A stretch of DNA of 64,000 nt from Trogon surrucura (Eukaryota > Chordata > Aves > Trogoniformes > Trogonidae). Positions 25,905-37,000 of this stretch are shown piece by piece. The stretch's first letter is position 1. Each line of letters starts with the position of its first letter. The stretch covers positions 90,514,122 through 90,578,121 of the forward strand of contig CM036618.1 in assembly GCA_020746105.1 (NCBI GenBank), given 5' to 3'. A model generated the notes under the pieces. The model was not told the DNA's origin and made no database searches. It was given only the letters and a program-made list of their open reading frames with translations. The position numbers and the translations under genes are program-made.

Positions 25905-26260
25905 TTTATTACCACAGGGGAGACTTACAGAAAACCCAACTCTGGACTTGCAGGTCCCATGGCTTCCACGCCAGTGCTTTCTTCTGTCTCTGAGTCCCCT
26001 CCAGCCACCCACTGATTTCTGTGGCTTGGCATGGATTGGGGTGCTGCCCTAAGTGCCACCAGCAGAAACAGAGCAGGAGTCTCCCTACCCTAGAAGCAAC
26101 CATCGTGTTGGAGCAGCCAGAGCTCTCCAGTACCACGAGAGATGTCCCAAACACCAAATCAACCAAAGAGCACAACACCAAGCACTCTGGCACTGGCCAT
26201 TTCTCAGGCATCTCAGAAGCACCCCAGCCTCCATAGCAGGTGCCATCACGGTTTAAGGAA
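25905..26260 (-). other. GC-richer block with minus-strand open frame ending at AATAAA
   Basis: A 100-codon minus-strand frame (25909-26211) ends in a TAA that overlaps an AATAAA hexamer (25905-25910, minus strand). The block is visibly less AT-rich than its flanks. The protein shows no known motif. A stop codon overlapping the polyadenylation signal is unusual for a real mRNA, so an old LTR or retrocopy fragment, or chance, are all possible. Confidence 0.2.
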
Positions 26261-27339
26261 CTGTTGGCATGTATTTAAATTGCTAGCAGCATCACTTTGT
26301 TAACATACTCATTCTCACTGCTGATGGGATGCTCCTTCTCACACTTTTGCCCCTAACTGATTTAGTCACCCTGCAACCGTATGTCAGAAGTGTAATAATT
26401 GGATTTTCTGATGAACAAAATAAAATTCATCCCCAAAATTTATGTATACAGAGAACAACTAGCCAGCAAGATATCGATGCCTAACCCAATATTTTTTTTT
26501 AATAGTGATACCTGTCATCACCATGGACATGTTATTGGGACCACCAATTAACTCCTCAGAGAAAAATAAGCAACAAAGACACAATTTTTTCACTACTGTC
26601 ACCATGGGACCCATTTCAGCTAACAAGGTAGCAGTGAAACTTTCCAGGTGTTTTATCTCGTTCTCTCGGCTGTCTAGTCCCACAAATTTCATTTTTACCT
26701 GAATAAAAACCTTACCAAATGTATTTATTTTCTTCCACAGCAGTTAAACATAACAGTTGGCTCAGTTGAAATGAGCCCAGAGGTTCACACTGGCACTTTC
26801 ATAAGGGGAACCATCCCCCATCCATTTCTTTCTATTCACAATTACTGTTTTATAAGAAGGATGCCTTTAGAAAGTAATACCATGGGATCTTTACAATATG
26901 TGCTGTGTAGTGGTATCACAGAGTATAACTTCAGGAACAGATTCTTACAGTCCTCCCCCTCCCACCCCCCAAGTAACACAAAAGCAATTTGCAGAAATAT
27001 AAGTCTAAAGAGGATCTTGAGAGATTACTTCATCCGTCTTTGCACCAAGGCAAAATGGGGTTGTGTGGAGCTACTCAGTGAAAGGCAGTAAATATGGCAC
27101 AATGATGTCCTTCAGAACAAAAATTGCTGTGGGAAAGTAAATACCACCTTGTGATTCATTAAGAATTTCAGTGAAAGTTTTTGTCTTAGTAGTAGCAAAA
27201 ACTTTATGCATTAAGATTTGTACTGTTTGGGGTAGGTTACATTTCTGTTTATCTAAGTCTTAATATCAGTGAAGTTAAAACAGGTCATGCTTGGTAACAA
27301 ATAATATGTAGAATGTAAATTAAAGAGAAAGACTGCAGT

Positions 27340-27385
27340 GAATGACTGAAAATGTAGTATTTGAATGACTGAAAATGTAATATTT
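27340..27385. repeat. 23-bp tandem duplication
   Basis: Two adjacent copies of a unit starting GAATGACTGAAAATGTA differ at one base (27340-27362 and 27363-27385). Confidence 0.85.
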
Positions 27386-28840
27386 GATAAAATTCCTTCA
27401 TATTATTTGTATATTGTGATATACAAGCTTTCTGTTTATATTTTTTCTGCTGCTATTTAGGTTTGAAGGATGAGTAAACTAAAATTAGAATGAATGCTAA
27501 AGGTTAAATTTTAATGTGACCATAATTTTTAGTTTATAATAAAGCTATAGTTTAAAAATGTCTTATCTTATTTTCTGTGGATTCTTAGTATTTAAACCAA
27601 GATAATCTACCTGATGAGAATTCAGCACTCTGATTACTTTTCTTTAATATTCTTGTTTAAAGTACTCACAGTTTGAATGGAGATAGATCTCTAACAGGCC
27701 AAAACTTACCCTACAAGGGTTTTAAAAGAGGGATTTCAGTACTGTTATGAGAACAGCCTGGTTAAAACTCATGCCAAGTTATAAACAACCCTTCCCAGAG
27801 GATGTCAGTTTTCCATTACAATTCCCTGGTGGTTTTCAGAAGTCAGTACGTGCTCTACATTTTGGCTCTATGAATGACTTTGTGTCTCTATTCCAGTTTG
27901 TTGGCTCCATTTTTCTTACTCCCCTAACCCTCTCTGGTAAATGGTGTGAGTGATAATTTATGCTGGCAGCTCTCTATTGCTCCACCCAAGACATTTCTTC
28001 AGCACTCCTGCCCTGTCCTTGCTCATACTCTACATGGAAATTTTAATGATTAGGCTTGCCTCCAGGATTTGAATTTAGAAAGGAGCTGACAGGCTTCCAG
28101 AAAGTAGGACATCTACCTGCACAGAGAGGGCTGCAACACTAGAGCTCCCCAAGGATGCCTAATAGCTACAGGTAACCCCAATTAGTGAGAGGAAAGAAAC
28201 AAACAAAAAAAAAGTATGGACATCTGGTGCAGGTTCCTGATCCCCACCTCTTCAAAATGTGGCTTCAGGTAAAAACTGTAAACTAAGTGATAATTCTCCT
28301 GTGTCCTAATGGTTTATGCATTGTGAAGAACACAACATTCTGATGATTTCCCTCCATGTATAAACAAACTCCATCTTCTGGTCTGGTTTATGCTTAAAAT
28401 ATAAAGGTATTTAGCAGTTCATAAGCCAGAAAACTTGTCCTTTCGTTCCCTTACTGCTATAATAATGCTGTCTTATGTACTATAAAATTAATTCTACAGG
28501 AGTCAAACTACAATTACAGAAGAACAGTGTATGTATAGTGACAACAAGCAATTGCCAGAAGAGGAGGGGGAAGGTTGAAGACGTTTTGCACTCTCGAGTG
28601 TGACATCAGCCAGCTTGGAGAAAGCAAGCGTCTGGAGTGTTGACGTATCACAGGGCATTAATTTCTATCTGAAGTAGGGCATTTCCGGTTTGAGTTGTTC
28701 TGTCTCCAATTTCCCTTCACTGAAGGTTGTTATGTTGTTATTTCCTAGACTGCATGTTATTGTATTTCTGTCTCCATGTAGTATTTAGAGATCTGAGACC
28801 AAATTATCCTAGTTTAAGCTAGTGTTTTTATTAATTAATT

Positions 28841-28872
28841 AGGCACACTTAAGAACAGGCACACTTAAGAAC
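28841..28872. repeat. 16-bp perfect tandem duplication
   Basis: AGGCACACTTAAGAAC occurs twice head to tail. Confidence 0.9.
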
Positions 28873-29275
28873 TTCCTGTGATGGCCCAACAGCATAAAAC
28901 TCACAGCATCTGTACTGTTCCATCTTGGGGAAAGTCTGGTGAGGAATATGAAAGAGCTCATAAATGAGAGTTACTGTATCATGCTCCACATTGCTGCTCT
29001 TTGGCTTGTCATTTTTTTTATGCAACCCAGGATAAAGAAACAGCTAAAAACATGATAACACATAAGGCAAAGTATTCCTCTTGGGGAAGAACTCAAACAG
29101 TTATGATCTGAAAAAATACAGAGCAAATTATTGGCGGCTTTTTAGAAGCTGTATTTTAAAATGTTTCAGTAGTATTCTTGGAGTTTGCTCCAAACATTCT
29201 TTTCTCTTTTTTGGGTCTTCCAATCTGGAATTTATTAATGGCCCACACTATAGCCAGAGATGATCCAGCAAGGTT

Positions 29276-29333
29276 AAAAAAAAAACAAACCAAAACACAA
29301 AACCACACCAGAAAACCCCAAACCACTACCCCA
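29276..29333. repeat. A/C-rich low-complexity tract
   Basis: The plus strand is almost entirely A and C, with CAAA/CCAAA-type words. Confidence 0.7.
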
Positions 29334-30816
29334 ATAATTAAAACTGAAGTAACTTACCATTTCTAATTCATGCAAAGAGCATCCTCTAATTTCAGGTTAA
29401 ATTACATGTATATAACTATTAATAGTTTCCATTAGTGAGCACTGAATACCTCAATGAAACATCGACACATTTTTAACTGATTAATTTAATTATCATGCTT
29501 TATTAAAATTGAGCGAGTTATTAAAATATACATCAAAGGTGAATCTTTATGTTCTTCATGCTCTATTTATATTTTGTTGAGAGCAAAAGTCATGGCTACA
29601 TTTACCTATTGCCTCTATTTCCACTATTTTTCCCCCTTTCTTTTTTCCTTCCCGGGATTTTTAGTATATTGTAGTTTTTTATCTAAAAGTATCATCCAGG
29701 ATCAAACTTTGGGCTTTTTCCTATAAATTCTTTTATTTCTTAGGGTGTTGTCATACAGCCTGAGTGCTTTGACTTGGTTCCTTTGAGTAAATTATCTCAG
29801 ATACAATTCAGAAAAAAACAGTATTCAAAAATCTGTGTGGTCAGTGTCCTGACAGGAAAAAAGGCAGACACATGAAAAAAAAAATCTGAAAAAAGTAAAT
29901 TCTAGCGATAAATTAAGGAAGGAATTTTTTTTTTGCTTATAGAATAATAGAATTTTGGAATCAAATTTTAGTAGGCACTTAATATTTCTACTTCTTGCCT
30001 AGGCAAATTCCAATGCCTGTTTGTTGGCTTTCTTTCCAGAATACACCTTTCTTGCCATGAGAACTCCCTGACCAGGAAGCCCATTAAAAAATGTATTATT
30101 TGTTTCCAGTAACTGGGCCATCCATTATAAGATGAAAAGCTATGTGAAACAAGGCATTAATGTGTGAATTCTAGTGGTTTAAATCCTTATTCTTCCCAAA
30201 GACCAGAAGTTTTTCCTCAGGTGCCTACCACATCCACCCGAAAAACACAAGCACAACAACTAATCAGAAAAGTACCAGAATATTACAAGCAAAGATTCAT
30301 GTAAACTTAGTCTTGAAGAAGCTGAGTGAAAGCCTTACATGTTTACATCTCCTGCTCAACAACATTTAACCCTGGTGGTATTTGCAGGGGTTGTTCATAC
30401 CTGGCCGATATCAACAGATAACATTTCCCTGAGCAGTGTATAACAGACCATGCTCAGTCCACAAGGAGCTGAACCTAGGATTAAGTGTTAAGAGCACTAA
30501 ACTCCATGTCTTGAGTAAAAGAAATGAGCTTCTTGGTTCCTCAGAACTGTCATATAGGACTACCAGATGGAGCATGGCTCATCTGCAGTCATTTTTACTG
30601 ATTCTATAAGGCTCAAGGACCACGCACTAGTACTTTTGCTGTTTATACAGACCATCCATATAGGACTGGTGGCACTTTCATAAGATGAACAGTATAACAA
30701 AGCTTGTACTTCAGAGTCAGCACTGACAGACATCTTGGTAACAGAAAAGTCAGTTTTCATATTTGTCACAGTTAATGCTCCAATCCTGAGCCAAGAGAAA
30801 CTTGTTTATAAGCATT

Positions 30817-32275
30817 TTGCTAGGCCATTCTCTATCATCTTTGATAAGTCGTGGGTAACAGAAGATGTGCCTGAGGACTGGAGGAAAGGAAATGTCACTC
30901 CAGTCTTCAAAAAAGGCAGGTGACTACAAACTGGTCAGCCACACCTCCATCCCTAGAAAGGTGATGGAATAGCTTATCCTCAGCGCTGTCTCTAGCCATA
31001 ACAAGGATAAGAGAGTCATTAGTAGCAGTCAACGTGGCTTTACCAAGTGGAAGTCATGTTTGATCAGCGTGATAGCCTTTTATGAAGACATCACCATGTG
31101 GATGGATAATGGCAGTGCAGTGGACGTGGTTTATCTGGATTTCAGTAAAGCACTTAACACCGTCTCCCACAGTATCCTCGTAGCTAAACTGAGGAAGTGT
31201 GGTCTGGATGATCAGGTAGTGATGTGGATTGTGAACTGGTTGAAGGGAAGAAGTCAGAGAGTTGAGGTCAATGGGACAGAGTCTAGCTGGAGGCCTGTAT
31301 CTAGTGGGGTCCCTCAAGGGTTGGTACTGGGACCTGTACTACTCAATATATTCATCAATGACCTGGATGAGGGAACAGAGAGCACTGCCAGCAAGTTTGC
31401 TGATGACACGATCCTGCAAGGAGTGGCTGACACTGGAAGTCTGGGCTGCCATTACGTGAGACTTAGACAGGCTGGAGAGTTGGACAGGGAGAAATTTTAT
31501 GAAACAAAAGGGGAAGTGCAGGGTTTGGTTTTGCACCTGGAAGAGAAAAGCCCCATGTGTCAGTATAGGTTGGGGGCTGACCTGATGGAGAGCAGTGCAG
31601 GGGAAAGGGACCTGGGGTTTCTAGTGGACAGCAGGATGACCATGAGCCAGCAATGTGCCCTCGTGGCCAAGAAGGCCAATGGCATCCTGGGGTGTATTAG
31701 AAGGGGAGTATCAAGCAGGTCAAGAGAGGTCCTCCTGCCCCTCTACTCTGTCCTGGTGAGGCCACATCTGGAATACCGTGTCCAGTTCTGGGCCCCTCAG
31801 CTCAAGAGAGACAGGGAGCTGCTTGAGAGAGTCCAGTGCAGAGCCAAGAAGATGATGAAGGGAGTGGAACATCTCCCTTATAGGAAAAGGCTGAAGGAGT
31901 TGGGTCTCTTTAACTTGGAGAAGAGGAAGCTGAGGGGTGACCTCATAAATGTTTATAAATATGTCAAGGGGGAATGTCAGGAGGACGGAGTCAGGCTCTT
32001 CGCAGTGACATCCAATGATAGGACAATGGGTACAAGCTGGAACATAAGAGGTTCCACAAAAACCTTAGGTAAACCTTTTTCACTGTGAAGGTGACAGAGC
32101 ACTGGAACAGGCTGCCCAGGGAGGTTGTGGAGTCTCCTTCTCTGGACATATTCAAAACCCGCCTGGACGTGTTCCTGAGTGACCTACTGTAGGTGGTTCT
32201 GCTCTGGCAGGGGGGTTGGACTAGGTGATCTTTGAAAGTCCTTTCCAACCCCTGACATTCTGTGATGATTCTGTG
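30817..32275 (+). mobile_element. CR1 LINE, 5'-truncated and frame-broken
   Basis: This is the same CR1 subfamily as the copy at 1015: long stretches are nearly identical, including the RT core and the 3' UTR with GGTTCTGCTCTGGCAGGGGG-like sequence. It starts inside the RT at TTGCTAGGCC (30817), further 3' than the first copy, and ends in degenerate octamers at about 32253-32275. The frame is broken by a 14-bp loss near 30915, an in-frame stop near 30967 and a further small deletion near 32025. No target-site duplication is seen, as expected for CR1. Confidence 0.94.
31060..32088 (+). pseudogene. CR1 ORF2 reverse-transcriptase fragment (broken)
   Basis: A 342-codon open stretch of CR1 RT and C-terminal domain. 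It starts within the equivalent of [16 protein letters not shown] and runs through [24 protein letters not shown] (residues 113-116) and the C-terminal block. The aspartate in the family's AFDTVSH motif is replaced by asparagine (ALNTVSH), while the FADD pair is kept. Upstream the same gene continues at 30817-30923 in another frame after a 14-bp deletion, and downstream a roughly 7-bp deletion near 32025 throws the C-terminus out of frame. It cannot make a functional enzyme. Confidence 0.88.
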
Positions 32276-33280
32276 AAAAATGCAACTCTTCACAGGGTAA
32301 ACAAATGTCCCTCTGTAAACAGTATGTTGAGAGAACCAAATCAGGATTATGTAGCTTCACTGTACATTGTAAAGTATTTCAAGCAGACCAGCGAGCTGGA
32401 AGAAGAGAAAATAGGATCTTGGCAAGGACTGTACAGGCTACCTGGAGCCAGGGATATTTGTCATGATGAAATAACTGAAGGTCTAAAAAGTATCCACCTG
32501 TGAATGGAAAATCAATACCTAAAAAAAAAAGGACTTCCAGGAATTTTGAGAATTACAGGCTTATTGTTGTCCCAGTTATTATCATTATTAGGAATAAAAA
32601 TAATCTTCAGCTGTAACTAAAAAAAGAAATAATTGGAGTTTTACCATTTGGGTTGTTTATCTCATTCTATATGTATTATCCAAAAGAGTGAAAAAAATTT
32701 CTAGAGGAAGAGGTTTCATGTTAGGTGTCCAAAAACTGAATCGTGCAAAAGAACAAGCCATGTGTAAAGAACTTGGCTTACTATTACGGTGGCCACAGTT
32801 CTGTATACTGGTTTGCAACATATAGATTCACTTTCTGTAACTGACAGCTTAAGATCTAAACTGCACATTAAAGTAACAAGATCTGCTGGAGCAACAAAAA
32901 ATGGTTTTACCTTAATCTCAGTTATCCCTATTTCTTTTCCACATTATGTACCATTGAGAAAAGGTTAGTTCACAGCAAATGGTTCTTACAATATTGTCAG
33001 CTTCCTAGACCTCATTTAGGTTAAAACGAATAAAACTTTTAACTCCGAGAGGTTAGAAAGAAAATCTGGGAAGCAGAATCCTGGCATCTTCCATACAACA
33101 AAAAGGCAAATAAAAACTAAAAAATTTTACGGTTATATTTTTTTTCCCTTTAAACCAACTTCATGACATTTAAGATCTTGGTTAAGATGTGTTTTGGCCT
33201 TTCAGAAAGCTTGGAGCTTAAAACAAGATTGTTACTGTTTCCCAAAAGTTACTTTGAAGGAGGTATCGATAATACCTGGA
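32276..33280. other. Unique AT-rich non-coding sequence between CR1 and LTR 2
   Basis: I see no gene or repeat. It ends with CTGGA (33276-33280), the left target duplication of LTR 2. Confidence 0.55.
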
Positions 33281-33486
33281 TGTCAAGGGCTAGTGTTGGG
33301 CCAGCCACTAAATGAATGACAGATGCTCTCTATTAACCTCTGTCCCTTCCCCTTTGGGAAGGGAAAAAGGACTAAGGCAGAGAGACTTATGAATTGAAAA
33401 ACTAAAAACCACCTTAATGAAGCTATATGAAACTAGTAAGAAGATAATGAAAATATAACATATACGCACAAAACCAACATCAAACT

Positions 33487-33545
33487 CAACCTCCCAATCC
33501 TCACTCACCACTCAACCTCACTCACCTCCCAACCTCAATCACCAC
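33487..33545. repeat. Copy-specific internal expansion in LTR 2
   Basis: Repeated AACCTC and CTCACTCACC words form an imperfect roughly 30-bp duplication. They replace a shorter, different stretch in LTR 1 and LTR 3. Confidence 0.6.
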
Positions 33546-33715
33546 TGACGCTGCAGAGCAGGAACCAGTGAATTCCCAGGCTCAGCAGAGAGGAACTGGA
33601 TGTTGAAGCTGGATTTGGGAACTCATGGATCGGGATTGAGGACAGGAGAAGGGATCAAGTCCTCCTTGGATGCCAGCCACTGAAGAAGAGGGCTTAACCC
33701 CTGTGATCTCTCAGA

Positions 33716-33721
33716 TTTATA
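33716..33721 (-). promoter_or_regulatory. LTR 2 TATA box (minus strand)
   Basis: TTTATA on the plus strand is TATAAA on the LTR strand, and it aligns with the same hexamer in LTR 1 and LTR 3. Confidence 0.45.
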
Positions 33722-34085
33722 CTGAATGACGCACGTTGAATGGAATACTTTGTTGGTCAGTTTCGAGTCACCTGTCCTGTCTGCTCCTCCCTAGAGGTGT
33801 AACCTTTTAGTTCCTTGAGACCCTTTTACTTCCCAGTGCCCTCAACATGGGACACACAAGATCCATCAGTGACCTTGGTCACTATAGGAGCAAGTATCAG
33901 CAAGAGCCTTTCTGCATACCAGTCCCTCGTAGCCACTGTAAACTTCAAGTGTTATCACTTCCAGCAACAGACACTGTCTGCAAAAGCACGCTGCTAACTT
34001 CAGAAAATGTAGTTTCTTAGAAGAGACTTAGCTGAAAAGTAAAATCGATGAACAGAATTGGTCCTGTTTAGCTCAAACTAGGACA

Positions 34086-37000
34086 CTGGGCATCCTGTGA
34101 GGGTGCATAGGAAGAGTCTTGAAGCCCAGAGTAGCAAGGAGCAGAAATTATTGCAATTTGTGGTGAATCACAGAGGTATTCACTGACTCCAAAAGCAGAG
34201 GATTTATGGAAGTTTGAAAGCTATAGATAAATGACAGAAGAATAAGAAAATATTTTCAAAGCTTGGTAACTGCAGGCAAATTCTGAAGTCACTGCTTTAT
34301 GAATAAACTTGCTGCTGCTCACTCAGCATTCCCCTTCTTGTACACTTACTGACATTGTCCCTGTTCAGAGTTTGCATCTTTTCTTTTCCCTTTTCCCCTC
34401 GAGAGAAAAGTCTAATGGCATTAATGAGATAAGGTATTTATTATGCCATAAAACAGTAAAACCAGCTTTTTTTATTTTCTTTTTATTTGCAAGTATTTTA
34501 TTAGAACATTAGGAATAGGCTCAGTAGTTTTAACATTTCAAATATTTGCCACTGATATTTTTCCAGTGTGGGGTTTTTCGTCTATTTGGTTTTGGCTAGG
34601 TTTTTGGTGTAAGGTCATAGATTTTTTTTTCAGATGATCTAGAGGAATAAAGTGAAGAAGGTCTTGATACAAGGTGAATAGTTTTAAAACTATGACAGAA
34701 TGAAATTTCAGAAAAAAATAAAACCCGCGACAAAGATGTTAACTCAATCCTAATCACTCCCTATGTTTCCTGAATTTGGTACTGAGAATAAATTACAGGG
34801 CTGAATGTGAATTTTCTTACATTCTTCCCCTTGTGAATGTTCCACAGACACCAGTTTCTATGGAAGTTGATTTATCCCCCATCTCATCATGTATTTAACA
34901 AGTCACTTAAGTACATGTTTATGTATCTTTAATCATATTGTTTTGATGGATTTGGGTGTAATATTCTGTCAGGTTCTAAAAATATTCAAGTACTAGAGTG
35001 CCTCATTGAATGAAGTGATAGGAGCAAGAAATACAGGCTAGAAGTGCGTATTTACTAAAGCGGCAAAAGTGTCAAGCAAGATTTAACTATCCATAGTCCT
35101 GTATGCATAGGACTATTGGGAATACAAGATTTGACATTTTGGGATTTACCACATCCAGAAGCCTGCCCTAAATGGTGCAGTGGAACTTGAGATTTCTATC
35201 AGTATGCAGCTGATCCTGTGTCCATCTCCAACCAATAGCAAATACACCTTAAGCCTACTAATTGTTTAGGACTGTCTCACATAACCTGAATCTCAGAACA
35301 ACTGAAAACATTTCAAAATTACTTTTTAAAAATAGTTTTACTTAAGTCCAGAATACATGAAGTTATAAAATAATGATTATATGGTCTTTCATGTCATTTC
35401 ACTACTGCTTCCACTCCAGTGAATCTTGACTATTCTGCCTCTCCCCAAAGCATCATGGATTTCCCATATGAAGTCAGATAAAGAAATCATTTTATAGGAC
35501 AGCATAAAAATACTTAATTTGGTTTTATTACACAATATATTTTTAAATCCTGAAAAAGTTCCACACACAATTTTATTTCTTTGACATCTGTTCATTTTCA
35601 GATAGATATCTCTCTGCTCCATGCATACTCCTAAAGAAATTGGCTATGCTTCTCCACAGAATGAACTAGAGGGTTTGTCTTTTTTACATCAAAGCTGCCC
35701 TCCCTTTTGACATAACAGTCTTTGCAGGTGCAGTTTTCCTCAAGAAACTTTTGCAAACTGTGGGTTTTGTTGGTTCTTTTAAATTTATATATTTATATTC
35801 TTGAAATGACACTGAGTTTCCTAAGCTCATATAGCAGTAGCATCCTAGGAACTGACGGGCAGAGACAGCCTGTCAGTCATCTTGCTTCTTGCTGTCATGA
35901 TTTAAGCAGATGTCTTACAGAAAGGCCCACTTCAAGAGGAAAATCACTGCATTCAGGACAACAGAAGCACATTTGCAAGTGTAATTCTGGCAACTTAAGT
36001 CACACAACATCAACGTCTTGAGTGCAATAAATAACATCTCCGCAAAATACACTGTGATATAACTATACTTTCTAGACATTATGACAAGACTATCAAGGAG
36101 GTGCTAAACATTTCAGTGCTGCGAGTCCTGAGCCTTGCTGTACTAGCAAACCACAGCAAAGAAAAGGATGCAGATTGCGTGCCTAGAATATTCATCTATG
36201 TTTCCCAAGCTTTGTGAAGCACCACATCATACTGCAATGCTTTTTGCTTTTGCTAAAATTGGAGGACAATGATTTTGTAGTGATTGCTTCTAGAAACAGT
36301 GCACCCAGCAGATCAGTCATGAAAGAAGTGGGTGAGATTGAGTCCATAAAGGCACATCTATAATTTTTATTATAGACAAATTAAAACTGCCATATCATTT
36401 AGATTTACAAAGATAGGGGTTTTTTTGTTTAATTAAAACACAACTTTCTAATTACAAGAGTAAAAAATCTGGGATATGAGCTTCTCCCAAACACATTAAC
36501 AATCCAGTAATGACGATGGTACATACTGACTGGCAGAATTTGATTACTGAAATCAGCTATTTTACCCAAAGCCTGCCTCCATGAAACTTTATTTCAGGAA
36601 ATGAAGCATCATTTCTGAGGTACTATAATTTTATAGTGTAATAAACATTCAAAGTATAGATACGATTTCTGGAAAAAAGCTTTTTTAAATGTTGCTTAAA
36701 ACATTTACTTTTTCCCATACTTGATGCCTTTAAAACAAAGGTTCACAAATAGAGGTACTGTACTGTTCTATCACTTCACTTACCCCACAAGTAATAATTA
36801 GGAGTAAAGAAGCAAAAAAAAAATAAAAATAGATATGTAAAGTGAGAATATTATGGCCTAACACTTATTTCAATTGTTATTAAGACAGGAAATTTTCAAG
36901 TTTCTAAGGGTTATTGTCTGTAGTAATTTAAAATAGATTCTTCCAGTCCTATAATCTGGATCTTCAGTCAAACTGTGTCTTAATAAGGCAAATATTCCAC

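Larger units (their letters stand above)
26261..30816. other. Mostly unique non-coding sequence
   Basis: No gene was recognised. The stretch contains two small tandem duplications (27340-27385, 28841-28872), a segment with CRE/AP-1-like words (about 28590-28660) and an A/C-rich tract at 29276-29333. Confidence 0.5.
33281..34085 (-). mobile_element. Solo LTR 2 (same family as LTR 1 and LTR 3)
   Basis: An 805-bp solo LTR in minus orientation runs from TGTCAAGGGC to CTAGGACA. It is flanked by CTGGA (33276-33280) and CTGGG (34086-34090), a 5-bp target duplication with one later substitution. It aligns along its whole length with LTR 3 and with both halves of LTR 1. The polyadenylation hexamer at the aligned position has decayed to ATTAAG (minus strand, 33413-33418). 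A CTCACC/CAACCTC-rich expansion (33487-33545) is unique to this copy. No retroviral genes adjoin. It looks older than LTR 3. Confidence 0.92.

Noticed and set aside
29935..29965. AGAATAATAGAATTTTGGAATC, reminiscent of a CR1 tail complement
   Set aside because: The following sequence does not match the CR1 3' UTR. AT-rich chance similarity is enough.
35722..36021. 99-codon open frame with a hydrophobic segment
   Set aside because: No known domain or gene context. It overlaps ordinary AT-rich sequence.
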